Assembly (NCBI RefSeq): GCF_020535545.1
Contig: NZ_CP084753.1
Coordinates: 434,001-498,000, forward strand
Length of the DNA stretch: 64,000 bases
From: Roseateles sp. XES5
GTDB lineage: Bacteria; Pseudomonadota; Alphaproteobacteria; Rhizobiales; Rhizobiaceae
Direction of reading: 5' to 3'
Numbering within the stretch: the stretch's first letter is position 1; every line of letters starts with the position of its first letter. Shown in pieces: positions 1-8,971 of this stretch. Both the position numbers and the translations under genes were made by a program. The notes beneath the pieces were generated by a model that did no database searches, was not told the DNA's origin, and saw nothing but the letters and a program-made list of their open reading frames with translations.

Positions 1-580
1 CCTGTCGCGCACCAAGCGGCGCACGCAGGTGCTCTGGCTGGTGGCGCTGCTGTCGATCCTGTCGCTCTCGGAAGTCATCATCGGCTTTGCCTGGTCGACG
101 CTCTTTTCGCGTACCGCCGGCATCACCAATCTTTTCGTCATGCTCGGCATCATGAGCGAACCGGTGGCGCTCAACCCGAGCTTCGGCGCGGTGCTGACCG
201 CCATGACCTACCAGGCGCTGCCCTATACGGTGCTCGTGCTCTATCCCGCCCTCGTGCGCCTCGATCCGACGCTGACGGAGGCCGCGCGCACATTGGGCGC
301 TTCGCCGGTGAAATCCTTCTTCACCGTCGTCGTGCCGGCGTTGCGCAACACCATCGTCGCCACGCTGATCATGGTCTTCATCTTCGCGCTTGGCTCCTAC
401 CTGCTGCCGCAGATCCTCGGCCGGCCGCAGCACTGGACGCTCTCGGTGCTCATCACCGACCAGGCGATCTATCAGTCCAACATGCCGTTCGCCGCAGCCA
501 TGGCCGTGTTCCTCGTGCTCGTCACGCTCGGCCTCGTCGCGCTCACGGTCATTGCCGGCCGCAAGGGAGAAGCCGCATGA
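1..580 (+). CDS. ABC transporter permease, PotB-type (5' end outside window)
   Basis: Inner-membrane permease of a spermidine/putrescine-like binding-protein-dependent importer. The frame is open from base 2, so the gene begins upstream; the visible 190 or so residues are the C-terminal part. Several hydrophobic membrane segments are visible, with the cytoplasmic EAA loop (EAARTLGASPVKSFF, then a VVP) that docks on the ATPase. The stop overlaps the next permease start by 4 bases (ATGA), so the two are translationally coupled and probably form the permease heterodimer. The family is clear; the substrate cannot be read from the sequence. The nitrilase gene two positions downstream suggests a nitrogenous substrate. 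Confidence 0.9.
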   Translation, partial: LSRTKRRTQVLWLVALLSILSLSEVIIGFAWSTLFSRTAGITNLFVMLGIMSEPVALNPSFGAVLTAMTYQALPYTVLVLYPALVRLDPTLTEAARTLGASPVKSFFTVVVPALRNTIVATLIMVFIFALGSYLLPQILGRPQHWTLSVLITDQAIYQSNMPFAAAMAVFLVLVTLGLVALTVIAGRKGEAA

Positions 581-1374
581 ACGCGCTTTTGCAGAAGGCC
601 TATTTCGGTCTCATCGGCCTCTTCCTGTCGCTGCCGATCATCGTGGTCGCCGGCGTCTCGGTGAACGAGAAACAGGACCTTGCCTTCCCGCCCAAGGGCT
701 TCTCCCTCGGCTGGTACGGCGAGATCTTCGCCAATGTCGAATGGCGCAACGCGCTCTTCGCCTCGATCACGCTGGCAGCCCTTTCGGCAGCCGTTGCGCT
801 CGCCATCGCCCTGCCGCTCGCCTGGTTCCTGTGGCGGCGGCATGCGCCCTGGGCAAACATCTTCCAGCTGCTCGGCGTCGCGCCCTTCACGCTGCCGCCG
901 GTCATCACTGCCCTTGGTCTTTTGACCTTCTGGGCGACCACCGGCTTCTATGGCCAGCCGGCGACCGCCGTCATTAGCCATGCGATCTTCTTCGTGACGC
1001 TGCCGCTGGTGACGCTGTCCCTCGGCTTCTCCTCCATCGACCGCTCGCTGGTGGAGGCCGCCGCGACCATGGGGGCGGACGACAGCACGATCTTCCGCAC
1101 GGTGGTCCTGCCGCTCATCCTACCCTATCTCATCTCTGGCTACGCCTTCGCCTTCGTTCTGTCGCTCAACGAGTATATCGTGGCCTACATGACGATCGGC
1201 TTCACCATGGAGACGCTGCCGATCAAGATCTTCAACGCGCTGCGCTACGGCTATACGCCGACGATGGCCTCGGTCACGATCCTCTTCGTCGCGATCGCCG
1301 CCACCATCTTCGGCCTCGTCGCCCGTTTCGGCGACCTGCCGAAACTGCTCGGCGCCATGTCGTCAAAGGACTAG
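577..1374 (+). CDS. ABC transporter permease, PotC-type
   Basis: Second permease of the polyamine-type importer, 265 residues, the usual length for PotC-like proteins. About six hydrophobic segments are visible. The EAA loop (VEAAATMGADDSTIFRTVVLP) lies near residues 160-180. The start overlaps the preceding permease stop in ATGA. The next gene, a nitrilase-family amidase, starts 6 bases after the stop, so it is very likely in the same transcript. Substrate unknown; related transporters carry putrescine, spermidine, opines or other small amines. Confidence 0.92.
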   Translation: MNALLQKAYFGLIGLFLSLPIIVVAGVSVNEKQDLAFPPKGFSLGWYGEIFANVEWRNALFASITLAALSAAVALAIALPLAWFLWRRHAPWANIFQLLGVAPFTLPPVITALGLLTFWATTGFYGQPATAVISHAIFFVTLPLVTLSLGFSSIDRSLVEAAATMGADDSTIFRTVVLPLILPYLISGYAFAFVLSLNEYIVAYMTIGFTMETLPIKIFNALRYGYTPTMASVTILFVAIAATIFGLVARFGDLPKLLGAMSSKD

Positions 1375-1380
1375 GACCCC

Positions 1381-2160
1381 ATGCGGATCGCCGCCCTCCA
1401 GATGCATGCCATAGCCGGCGACGGCGAGGCGAACATGGCGCGCATCGCCGCCGCTGCCGCGGATGCGGCGGCGGGCGGCGCGAAGCTCCTCATCGTGCCG
1501 GAGCTTGCGGTCACGGGCTATGGGGCAGGGGATAACGCCTTCGAGCGACTGGCCTCTTCCGCGACGGGCGATGTCGCGGCGCAGTTGAGTGCGATCGCGC
1601 GCGACAACGGTCTTGCCGTCGTCGCCGGCTTTGCCGAACTGGAAGGCACGACCACCTACAACAGCGCGCTCTTCACGGACGGCATCGGCACCAATGCCGT
1701 CTACCGGAAGTCCCATCTTTACGGCGACTACGAACGCGACGTCTTCAAGCCGGGCGTTCCCGCTTCCGTCATGGTGGAGATCGGCGGCATCCGGCTCGGC
1801 ATGCTGATCTGCTACGACGTGGAATTTCCCGAAAACGTGCGCCGCCTCGCGCTCGCCGGGGCCGACCTCGTCGTCGTACCGACTGCGCTACCGAAGGGCG
1901 CCTCCGGCACGTTCATCGCCAACCACATGATCCAGGTGCGCGCCTTCGAGAACCAGGTCTTCGTCGCCTATATCAACCATTGCGGCGCGGACGACCGTTT
2001 CACCTATGCGGGCCTCTCGCGCATCGCCGCACCTGACGGCAAACTGCTCGCCGAAGCCTCCGCCGAGGGCGAAACCCTGCTCTTTGCGGAAATCCGCCCC
2101 GAGGACTATGCGAAGTCGCGCGCGGAAAACACCTATCTCATCGATCTTGGCCGGACCTAG
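1381..2160 (+). CDS. Carbon-nitrogen hydrolase (nitrilase superfamily amidase)
   Basis: A 259-residue cytoplasmic hydrolase of C-N bonds. The nitrilase-superfamily Glu-Lys-Cys triad is visible: Glu41 in VPELAVTGYG, Lys110 in YRKSHLYGDYE and Cys144 in LICYDVEFPE. Length and motifs fit the small aliphatic amidase or omega-amidase branches; the exact substrate cannot be told. It follows the permease pair by 6 bases, which suggests that it processes the imported compound, for example releasing ammonia from an amide. The TAG stop is also the first three bases of the 103-bp RIME-like repeat, so the repeat may have fixed the present C-terminus. Confidence 0.88.
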   Translation: MRIAALQMHAIAGDGEANMARIAAAAADAAAGGAKLLIVPELAVTGYGAGDNAFERLASSATGDVAAQLSAIARDNGLAVVAGFAELEGTTTYNSALFTDGIGTNAVYRKSHLYGDYERDVFKPGVPASVMVEIGGIRLGMLICYDVEFPENVRRLALAGADLVVVPTALPKGASGTFIANHMIQVRAFENQVFVAYINHCGADDRFTYAGLSRIAAPDGKLLAEASAEGETLLFAEIRPEDYAKSRAENTYLIDLGRT

Positions 2161-2260
2161 AGTTTGTCAGGGAAAAGTGGGAACCGGTTTTCCCGAAAAG
2201 ACAAACGAAAACAAAAGAATTTAGAGCTTGTCTGGTTCAATCTGAACCTGACATGCTCTA
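2158..2260. repeat. RIME1-like intergenic repeat, copy 1
   Basis: A 103-bp element also present at 18508-18610 and 28522-28624, nearly identical in sequence. It has two palindromes. The first pairs GTTTGTC (2162-2168) with GACAAAC (2200-2206) and holds an inner GGGAA/TTCCC stem. The second is an 18-bp inverted repeat with a 3-base loop from TAGAGC to GCTCTA at the right end; this copy has GCTTG where the others have GCATG, breaking one extra pair. Size and two-palindrome design match the Rhizobium-specific intergenic mosaic element RIME1; the name is from memory of that family. Confidence 0.8.
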
Positions 2261-2290
2261 GGAAACCTTGCCGCCTCGACTGGAAATGCT

Positions 2291-3166
2291 TTAGAGGCTG
2301 ATCAATCCCGTACCGACCACCGCCAGCCCCGCGCCGATCCAGGCCGGCAGCGGCGGCACGATCCCGGTACGCGCCCAGACCATCGGCAGGATGACGACCG
2401 GTGTCATGGACGACAGCGTCGAGACGATGCCGACATTGCCATGCGCCAGCGCGGCCATCAGCAGGGACATGCCAAGCCCGACGCCGAAGAAGGCTGATCC
2501 CACGGCAAAACCAAGGGAGCGCCGGGCGATCTGCGGCGCGGGCTTCAAGGCGGGATGCGGCACGGCCAGCAGCGCCACGAAAAACAGCGCGGCAATGCCG
2601 GAACGCACCGCCATCGCCGTGAAGGGCTCCACGCCGCTCGCCATGGCCGGGCGGGCGGCAAGGCTGCCGAGTGCCTGGCCGATGGCCGTCACGACGCCAA
2701 GTCCGATGCCGAGCCAGGGCGTAGGCGCCGTGCCCGCGGCCTTCGAGGAACGCCGTCCGATGGCCAGCACGATGCCGCCGAGAACGCAGGCAATGCCGAT
2801 GCCCTGCCGGCCGGTCAGCGTTTCCCCGAGGAAGAGGTAGCCGAGCATCACCGCAAAGGGTGAGGCGAGCGAGAAGAGAAGGGCCGTGGTGCGGGGGCCC
2901 GCCGAATAGATCGCCGCGAAATAGGTCGTGCTGGCAATGATGATGCCGACGAGGCTGGACGCGGCGAGGAAGCCGATCTGCCAGGGCTCCAGGGTGCGCC
3001 AGCCGCCGACGACGAGCGAAGCGGTCCCCGTCATCAGAAACGCCGCAATCATCTGCACGCGTGCAAGATCGAGGAGCGGCATGCGCCCCTGCAACTCGCT
3101 GACGAACATGCCGCTCATCGCGATGCAGACGGCCGCACAAAGGGCGAGGATTTCAGCGATATACAT
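2291..3166 (-). CDS. EamA/DMT-family transporter
   Basis: A 291-residue protein made almost entirely of about ten hydrophobic segments in two halves, the usual layout and length of EamA (drug/metabolite transporter) carriers. Such proteins mostly export amino acids or other small metabolites. It is transcribed away from the amidase and lies 74 bases downstream of the amidohydrolase gene on the same strand, so it may be the last gene of the minus-strand catabolic operon. The ribosome binding site before the ATG is weak. Substrate unknown. Confidence 0.85.
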   Translation of the reverse strand: MYIAEILALCAAVCIAMSGMFVSELQGRMPLLDLARVQMIAAFLMTGTASLVVGGWRTLEPWQIGFLAASSLVGIIIASTTYFAAIYSAGPRTTALLFSLASPFAVMLGYLFLGETLTGRQGIGIACVLGGIVLAIGRRSSKAAGTAPTPWLGIGLGVVTAIGQALGSLAARPAMASGVEPFTAMAVRSGIAALFFVALLAVPHPALKPAPQIARRSLGFAVGSAFFGVGLGMSLLMAALAHGNVGIVSTLSSMTPVVILPMVWARTGIVPPLPAWIGAGLAVVGTGLISL

Positions 3167-3240
3167 GGAACGGCCGGGCGTTTGGGGACACCCGGCCTAT
3201 CGCACAGATTTGGCAAGGCCGATAGGGCTTGCCATCAGGA

Positions 3241-4911
3241 TCAGGCCTGATAGGTGATCCGGCCGTCGCAAATGGTGGTGACGGGGCGGACGGCGGCAAG
3301 CTTTGCAAAGTCCGTCGCTTCCACATCCGCCGAAAGCACGACGACGTCGGCGAGATAGCCCGGCTTCAGCACGCCCTTGCGGTCTTCCATGAATTCGACC
3401 CAGGCGCCGTTCTTCGTATAGGCCGCCAGCGTCTCGTGCAGCGAAAGGCGCTCGTCCTTCATGCCCTCCTTCCAGACCGTACGGGTCATGGCGCACTCGA
3501 TGCAGTTCATCGGATCGAGCGGAGAGACCGGCCAGTCGGTGGCGAAGACGATGGGCGCGCCGGCGTCGACCAGCGTGCGCCAGGCGAAGGCGTAGGGCCA
3601 GCGTGCCTCGCCGATATAGGAGAGGTAAGGCTCGGTCGGCAGGCCGGCGCTGCCCGGCGGATGGGTCGGCTGCATGGAGGCAACGGTGCCCAGTTCCTTG
3701 AAGCGCGGAATGTCGTCGGGGTGCACGACCTCGATATGCTCGATGCGGTTGCGGCTGTCGCGCTTGCCGTTGGCCTTGATGGCGGCCTCGTAGCCGTTCA
3801 GCACCATGCGCACCGCACCGTCGCCGATGGCATGCACGGCGACCGGCAGGCCGAGCTTGTCGGCGGCGATGGAGACGTCGTTGAAGTGCTCCTGCGAAAA
3901 CAGCGGATCGCCCTTCAGACCCGGCTGGTGGCAATAGTCGTCGACGAAGACGGCGGTGCCCGATTCCGTCACACCATCCATGAACAGCTTGACGAAATCG
4001 CAGCGCAGGCGATCGGAATTGAAGCGCGCGCGCCAGGCGGCGGCCTTGGTCTCGAGGTCCGAGAGCGGCATGAAATTCTTCATGTGGAAGGGCATGCGCA
4101 CCCGCACCGGCAGGCCCACCGTCGTTTCGATCTCATCCAGCATTTCCAGCTGGTAGAGGCTGCCGTCCATGTTCTGCAGCGAGGTGATGCCGAGCGAGGC
4201 GACGTAGGCAAGGCCTTCCTTGATGATCGCGATGTCGCCGGCCCGTTCCTCCGACGTCACATGGTCCGGATCGCCACCCGTCCCGACGCCGAGCATTTCG
4301 CGCCCCCCCGTTTCGCCGAGCGAAGAGACCGGACGAATGGCGTTGCTTTCGCGCAGTTCCCCATTGGCAAGGCCGTCCTCGCCCATGACAATCTCATTGC
4401 CGACGCCGACGTCCCGGCCTTCGATGATGCCGCCCATCTTCAGCGCCAGCGTGTTGGCCCAGGCCGTGTGGTGGTCGGGCGCGAAGATCAGCACGGCGCG
4501 ATCCGGCAGGATGCGGTCGAGATGGTGGCGCGTCATGCGCTCGTCGTCGGAAAGGATCGTGTAGTCGGCATGCTGGGCGATCAGCAGCTGGCGCTCCGGA
4601 TAGTCTGCCGCATAGGTCTTCAGCGCCTTCTCCAGCGCGTCGAACCCCTTGAGGCCGAAGAGCGAGAGTTCGCGCAGTTCGGCCGAACCGCCGAAGATAT
4701 GCATATGGGCTTCGTTGAAGCCGGGCAGGACGGTCGCGCCCTTGGCGTCGATCACATGGGTATCGGGACCGGAAAAGGCGTCGATCTCGGCCTCCGAGCC
4801 GACAGCAAGGATGCGGTTGCCGGCGAGGGCGAGCGCGGCGGCGCGCGGATTCGCCTCGTCCATGGTCAACACCCGCGCATTGCGGATGATGTAGCTCGCT
4901 TCTTTCTGCAT
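3241..4911 (-). CDS. Amidohydrolase family protein (YtcJ-like)
   Basis: A 556-residue metal-dependent hydrolase of the amidohydrolase superfamily, YtcJ-like branch. Visible marks are the metal-binding His-x-His in FNEAHMHIFGG (His69 and His71), the HAIGDGAV segment and the late catalytic Asp in ATDWPVSPLDP. Length fits this branch (about 530-570). A good ribosome site (GAGGA) lies 8 bases before the ATG. It follows the serine hydrolase gene by 18 bases in the same direction, in an operon with a polyamine-type importer, so it likely hydrolyses an amide, carbamate or cyclic amide derived from the imported compound. The precise reaction is not known for most members. Confidence 0.88.
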   Translation of the reverse strand: MQKEASYIIRNARVLTMDEANPRAAALALAGNRILAVGSEAEIDAFSGPDTHVIDAKGATVLPGFNEAHMHIFGGSAELRELSLFGLKGFDALEKALKTYAADYPERQLLIAQHADYTILSDDERMTRHHLDRILPDRAVLIFAPDHHTAWANTLALKMGGIIEGRDVGVGNEIVMGEDGLANGELRESNAIRPVSSLGETGGREMLGVGTGGDPDHVTSEERAGDIAIIKEGLAYVASLGITSLQNMDGSLYQLEMLDEIETTVGLPVRVRMPFHMKNFMPLSDLETKAAAWRARFNSDRLRCDFVKLFMDGVTESGTAVFVDDYCHQPGLKGDPLFSQEHFNDVSIAADKLGLPVAVHAIGDGAVRMVLNGYEAAIKANGKRDSRNRIEHIEVVHPDDIPRFKELGTVASMQPTHPPGSAGLPTEPYLSYIGEARWPYAFAWRTLVDAGAPIVFATDWPVSPLDPMNCIECAMTRTVWKEGMKDERLSLHETLAAYTKNGAWVEFMEDRKGVLKPGYLADVVVLSADVEATDFAKLAAVRPVTTICDGRITYQA

Positions 4912-4929
4912 GATGTTTCCTCGGTCTGT

Positions 4930-6111
4930 TCAGATTGCCCGGCGGCAGAGCGCCCGGAAGAAGGTGAAGATGTCCTGGTTCTCCTCGTCGCCCAGCGGTT
5001 CCGGCTGGGAGGAGAGCTTGACGATGACGGTCTCGGTGCTCGGATCGACATAGAGCCATTGGCCATGGATGCCGATGGCGCAGAACGCCTGGTCGGCTTC
5101 GCCGGACTGGTACCACTGGCTGCGGTAGCGCCCGTTCGGCAGGTCGACATTGCGCCCCTCCTGCCAGGCCTGCCGGTCGCCGTTTTCCTGCATGTCGCGG
5201 ATCCAGCCTTCCGGGATGATCTGCCGGCCATTGCGAACGCCATGGTTCCGCAGAAGCTCGCCGAGACGGGCGAGATCGCGCGCCGTCATGGAAACGCCGC
5301 CCGCCGTGCGCGGCGTGCCGATGGCATCCACGGTGATCTCGGCATTGCCCTTCGCCCCCATCGGCTTCCAGAGAAGCTCGGAGGTCAGATCGGCAAACCG
5401 CGCGCCGGTCGCGCGCTCGATGACGACGCCGAGCAGGTCGGCATTCGGCGAGGCATAGTAGAACGGCCCGCCATGCGGTCGCTCGGCCTTCTGCAGGGTC
5501 AGCAGGAACGAGGCCAGCGTCTCGGGCGCCGCGTCCGGCATCGGCGGGTTCCAGAGCATGGAGCGGCGATAGCGCGCGAAGGCGCCGTAAGGATCGAGAT
5601 AGGCCTCCTCGAAATCGAGGCTGACGCGCATGTCCAGCACGTCGCGATAGGTGCAGTCGCCATAGACGCTGCCCTTGGCCTCCGGCAGGTAATCTGTCAC
5701 CGGCCGGTCCGGATCGAGCAGGCCTTCGGCTTCCAGAATGCCCGACACGACCGCGGTCAGCGACTTGGAAATGGAGAAGACGAGATGCGGCGCGTTGGGA
5801 TCGGCATGCGGCGCATAATATTCCGCGACGATTTCGCCGCGGCGCATCAGCACGAAACCGTCCGTGTGCGCGTAGTCGAGGAAGGCGCGGGCCGTTGCCG
5901 CGCCGGCAAGGCCGGTTTCCATCGCCGCATCGAGAAAGGCATCGCTTGCAAGCGGCACCTCGGCAGCGGGAATGTCCGCCGCGATGGCGACCGACGGCAC
6001 GAGATCGCGCACGTTCTGGAAACTCCAGCGGCTGTAGGGGGCGGTACGCCAGTTGGCGAGGGTAATGTCGGCGCGGGCAAAGCCGTGCCTGTCCTGAAAG
6101 GTCTTGATCAT
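4930..6111 (-). CDS. Class C beta-lactamase-related serine hydrolase
   Basis: A 393-residue serine hydrolase of the beta-lactamase/penicillin-binding (AmpC, NylB-like) fold. The catalytic SxxK tetrad is Ser113-Ile-Ser-Lys116 in FSISKSLTAVVSG; a second catalytic loop is probably FYYASPNADLLG near residue 230. No signal peptide is visible, so it is likely cytoplasmic, unlike true beta-lactamases. Family members include esterases, amidases and 6-aminohexanoate-oligomer hydrolases. It lies 74 bases downstream of the solute-binding gene and just before the amidohydrolase, which points to hydrolysis of an amide or ester substrate brought in by the transporter. Substrate not identified. Confidence 0.88.
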   Translation of the reverse strand: MIKTFQDRHGFARADITLANWRTAPYSRWSFQNVRDLVPSVAIAADIPAAEVPLASDAFLDAAMETGLAGAATARAFLDYAHTDGFVLMRRGEIVAEYYAPHADPNAPHLVFSISKSLTAVVSGILEAEGLLDPDRPVTDYLPEAKGSVYGDCTYRDVLDMRVSLDFEEAYLDPYGAFARYRRSMLWNPPMPDAAPETLASFLLTLQKAERPHGGPFYYASPNADLLGVVIERATGARFADLTSELLWKPMGAKGNAEITVDAIGTPRTAGGVSMTARDLARLGELLRNHGVRNGRQIIPEGWIRDMQENGDRQAWQEGRNVDLPNGRYRSQWYQSGEADQAFCAIGIHGQWLYVDPSTETVIVKLSSQPEPLGDEENQDIFTFFRALCRRAI

Positions 6112-6185
6112 GAAAAATTCAGCCGATGCGCGGGAAGGCGCTGCGCCTTCCCGCGTGGACTGTCCTCTTTATGCGGCGATGCCGC

Positions 6186-7220
6186 TTACTTCTGCAGTTC
6201 CGTCCAGATCTTGGTGTAGAGTTCCTGGACTTCCGGCGGGCAGGCGAGGTTGAACTTGCCGGCGGCCTTCAATTCGTCGGGGATCTTGATCTCCGGCGCG
6301 TCCTTCATGTCCGCAGGCATGAACGGTTCGGAGCCCTTGATGCCATTCGCATAACGGCCGAAGGCCGAGAGCATCGCGGCGTTTTCCGGATCCATGATGA
6401 AGTTGAGGAAGAGCTTGGCGTTCTCGACGTTCTTGGCGTCCTTGAGGATCGCGGCATTGTCCATCCAGACCGGATAGCCTTCCTTCGGATAGCCGTAGGT
6501 GACCTTGTCGTTCTGCAGGCGGGCGCGGAAGGAAGCGCCGTTCCAGTTCACGCCGGCGGCAAGGTCTTCCTTGGAATATTTCTCGATATTGCCGTAGTCC
6601 ATCGAGATCCACTTCGGCTTGGCGGCCGTCAGGATATCGCGGGTCTTCTTCAGGATCGCAAGGTCGCCCGTGCAGGGCTCGCCGCCCGCATAGGTCACGG
6701 CCATGTGCATGACGTCGGACATTTCCGGGATCACGTTGACCTTGCCGACGAGTTCGGCCGGCGGATCGAGGAAGATGGCAGACGTGTTGATGTCGCCGGC
6801 ATAGACGCCCTTGTTGACCGTCACGCCCGTCGTGCCCCAGAGCCACGGAACCGAGTAATGGCGACCATCGTCGAACGGCACCTTCACCCACTGCTCATCG
6901 ACGTTCTTGAAGTTCTCGAGCTGGTTCGGTTCGGACTGCAGCAGCAGGCCTTCCGAAATCCAGATCGGCATGACGCTCGCCGAAGGCACGACGATGTCGA
7001 AGCCATGGCCGCCCTGGCGGACCTTGGCGAGCGCAGTGTCGTTCGAGTCATAGTCGGTGATCGTCACCTTGACCTTGAACTTCTCTTCGAACTTCTTGAT
7101 CATTTCGGGGCTGGTATAGTTGCCCCAGTTGAAGATGTTCAGTTCGCCTTCGGCATGCGCAATGGCGGTGGAAGCCATCAGGCCGGCTGCAAGCGCCATG
7201 AATCCCAGTTTCACTTTCAT
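6186..7220 (-). CDS. Extracellular solute-binding protein, PotD/PotF type
   Basis: Periplasmic receptor of the polyamine-type importer, 344 residues. I chose the ATG at 7220 because it is preceded by AGGAG and begins a clear signal peptide ([20 protein letters not shown]) ending near AHA-EG at residue 23. The mature start [15 protein letters not shown] is the hallmark of the PotD/PotF family, in which the NWG(E/N)Y segment lines the amine-binding site. It is the fourth gene of the operon ATPase, permease, permease, receptor. The ligand could be putrescine, spermidine or a related amine or opine. Confidence 0.93.
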   Translation of the reverse strand: MKVKLGFMALAAGLMASTAIAHAEGELNIFNWGNYTSPEMIKKFEEKFKVKVTITDYDSNDTALAKVRQGGHGFDIVVPSASVMPIWISEGLLLQSEPNQLENFKNVDEQWVKVPFDDGRHYSVPWLWGTTGVTVNKGVYAGDINTSAIFLDPPAELVGKVNVIPEMSDVMHMAVTYAGGEPCTGDLAILKKTRDILTAAKPKWISMDYGNIEKYSKEDLAAGVNWNGASFRARLQNDKVTYGYPKEGYPVWMDNAAILKDAKNVENAKLFLNFIMDPENAAMLSAFGRYANGIKGSEPFMPADMKDAPEIKIPDELKAAGKFNLACPPEVQELYTKIWTELQK

Positions 7221-7237
7221 CAGCTGTTCTCCTTTTT

Positions 7238-8050
7238 CTATTCGTTGTCCTTCTGAGGCGTACGGCTCAGGAAGAAGAAGAGGGTCACGATCGCCAGCGA
7301 CAGCACGAGGAAGACCGTGGAGATGGCGTTCATCTCCGGCGTCACCACGCGGCGCAGCTGGCCGAGCATATAGGTCGGCAGCGTATCCTGTCCGCCCGAC
7401 TTGACGAATTCGGTGATGACGACGTCGTCGAGCGAGATGACGAAGGCCAGCATCAGGCCCGCGAGAATGCCCGGCCACAGCAACGGCAGCGTGACATAGC
7501 GGAAGGTCTGGAAGGAGGAGGCGTAGAGGTCCGACGCCGCACGTTCCAGCGACAGGTCCATGCTTTCGAGGCGCGCCCGGATCGGCATATAGGCGAAGGG
7601 CACGCAGAAGGCCGAGTGGGCGATGATGAGGTAGCCGAGGCCGGAATAGCCCGTCCACACCTTGATGCGCGAGAAGAGGATGAGCAGCGCCACCGCCGTC
7701 ACGATTTCCGGCACCAGCAAGGGCATGTTGATGATGGAATATTTGAAGGTGAGGCCGCGATAGGGCGCCGTGCGCGTCGTGGCGATAGCCGCGAGCGTCG
7801 CACAGGCCGTGGCGATGAGCGCCGCGACGGCGGCGATCTGAAGCGAGCGCCAGGATGCTTCGACGACCTGCTGGTTGTTCCAGGCGCTCTCGAACCAGCG
7901 GAGCGAAAAACCCTCCCAGGTGGAGATCGACATGCCCGAATTGAAGGCATAGACGACGAGCGTGGCGATCGGCAGGTAGAGCAGGAAGAAGCAGAACATC
8001 GCAATGGTCGCGAAGCCCGGCTGGCGCTTGATGGAGAAGGACTTAGCCAT
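7238..8050 (-). CDS. ABC transporter permease, PotC/PotI type
   Basis: Inner-membrane permease, 270 residues, with about six membrane segments and an EAA-type loop ([18 protein letters not shown], then LPLL). The start at 8050 ([12 protein letters not shown]) is preceded by GGGAGGCGG and overlaps the upstream permease by 8 bases; a longer frame reaches 8101 but lies inside that gene. It is 17 bases from the solute-binding gene. Together with the PotB-like partner it forms the channel of the importer. Confidence 0.92.
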   Translation of the reverse strand: MAKSFSIKRQPGFATIAMFCFFLLYLPIATLVVYAFNSGMSISTWEGFSLRWFESAWNNQQVVEASWRSLQIAAVAALIATACATLAAIATTRTAPYRGLTFKYSIINMPLLVPEIVTAVALLILFSRIKVWTGYSGLGYLIIAHSAFCVPFAYMPIRARLESMDLSLERAASDLYASSFQTFRYVTLPLLWPGILAGLMLAFVISLDDVVITEFVKSGGQDTLPTYMLGQLRRVVTPEMNAISTVFLVLSLAIVTLFFFLSRTPQKDNE

Positions 8051-8969
8051 GGGCGCCGCCTCCCGACTTCGATGCATTGCGGACGTAGTAGAGCATCGCA
8101 AAGAGCACGATGATGACGAGCGTGACGGAGAGCGCCGCGCCGAGCGGCCAGTTCCGCCCCTGGCCGAACTGCAGCTCGATCAGGTTGCCGACCATGAGGT
8201 TCTTGCCGCCGCCGAGGACGCGCGGCACCACGTAGGATGAGAGCGCCGGCACGAAGACGAGGATGGAACCGGCGATGATGCCCGGCTTCACCAGCGGAAT
8301 GATGATCCGCCACAGCACCCCGAAGCGGGAGGCATAGAGGTCGTAACCCGCCTCGATCAGCCGGAAGTCGAGCTTTTCGAGGCTCGCATAGAGCGGCAGC
8401 ACCATCAGCGGAAGGAAGACATAGGTCATGCCGAGCATGATGGCGAAGTCGGTGAACATCATCTGGATCGGCGCGGAAATGAGGCCGAGCTTCAACAGCA
8501 GCGTGTTGATGATGCCCTCCGAGCGGATCACTTCCTGGATGGCGAAGGTGCGGATGAGCATGTTCGTCCAGAAGGGGATCGTGATCAGGAACAGCCAGAG
8601 AGAGCGGTTGTGCGGCGCGCGCGTCGCGATGAAATAGGCCGTCGGGAAGCCGAAGATCAGGCAGAAGACCGTCGTGGCGAAGGCGAGCTTGGCGCTGCGC
8701 CAGAAGATCGAGAAATGCGCATCCGCAAGCGACACGGTGTCGTCGAAGATGTCGCGGGTGAAGAGGACATTGAACCAGCCCTCCGTCGAGAACTCCCACT
8801 TCACGTCGCCGTAACTGCCGGGCGCGAGGAAGGAATAGAGGACCACGATGACCAGGGGACCGACGCCGGCCGCAAGGATCAGGAGGAGGGCGGGGGCGCT
8901 GAGAAACCAGCGATCCCGGATTTCTTTTTTCTGTCGCTGTTCGCTGACGTCCTGGGCGCTGACCGTCAT
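8043..8969 (-). CDS. ABC transporter permease, PotB/PotH type
   Basis: Inner-membrane permease of 308 residues. It has a basic, charged N-terminus (EQRQKKEIRDRW), then the first membrane segment, a long first periplasmic loop (the LAPGSYGDVKWEFS region) typical of PotB, and the EAA-like loop LIEAGYDLYASRFGVLWRI. The gene starts 2 bases after the ATPase stop and overlaps the next permease, so all are one transcript. The substrate is not deducible. Confidence 0.92.
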   Translation of the reverse strand: MTVSAQDVSEQRQKKEIRDRWFLSAPALLLILAAGVGPLVIVVLYSFLAPGSYGDVKWEFSTEGWFNVLFTRDIFDDTVSLADAHFSIFWRSAKLAFATTVFCLIFGFPTAYFIATRAPHNRSLWLFLITIPFWTNMLIRTFAIQEVIRSEGIINTLLLKLGLISAPIQMMFTDFAIMLGMTYVFLPLMVLPLYASLEKLDFRLIEAGYDLYASRFGVLWRIIIPLVKPGIIAGSILVFVPALSSYVVPRVLGGGKNLMVGNLIELQFGQGRNWPLGAALSVTLVIIVLFAMLYYVRNASKSGGGAHG

Positions 8970-8971
8970 GG

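Noticed and set aside
3229..6219. 996-residue plus-strand frame
   Set aside because: It is antisense to the amidohydrolase and serine hydrolase genes, with no domain or start site; a high-GC shadow.
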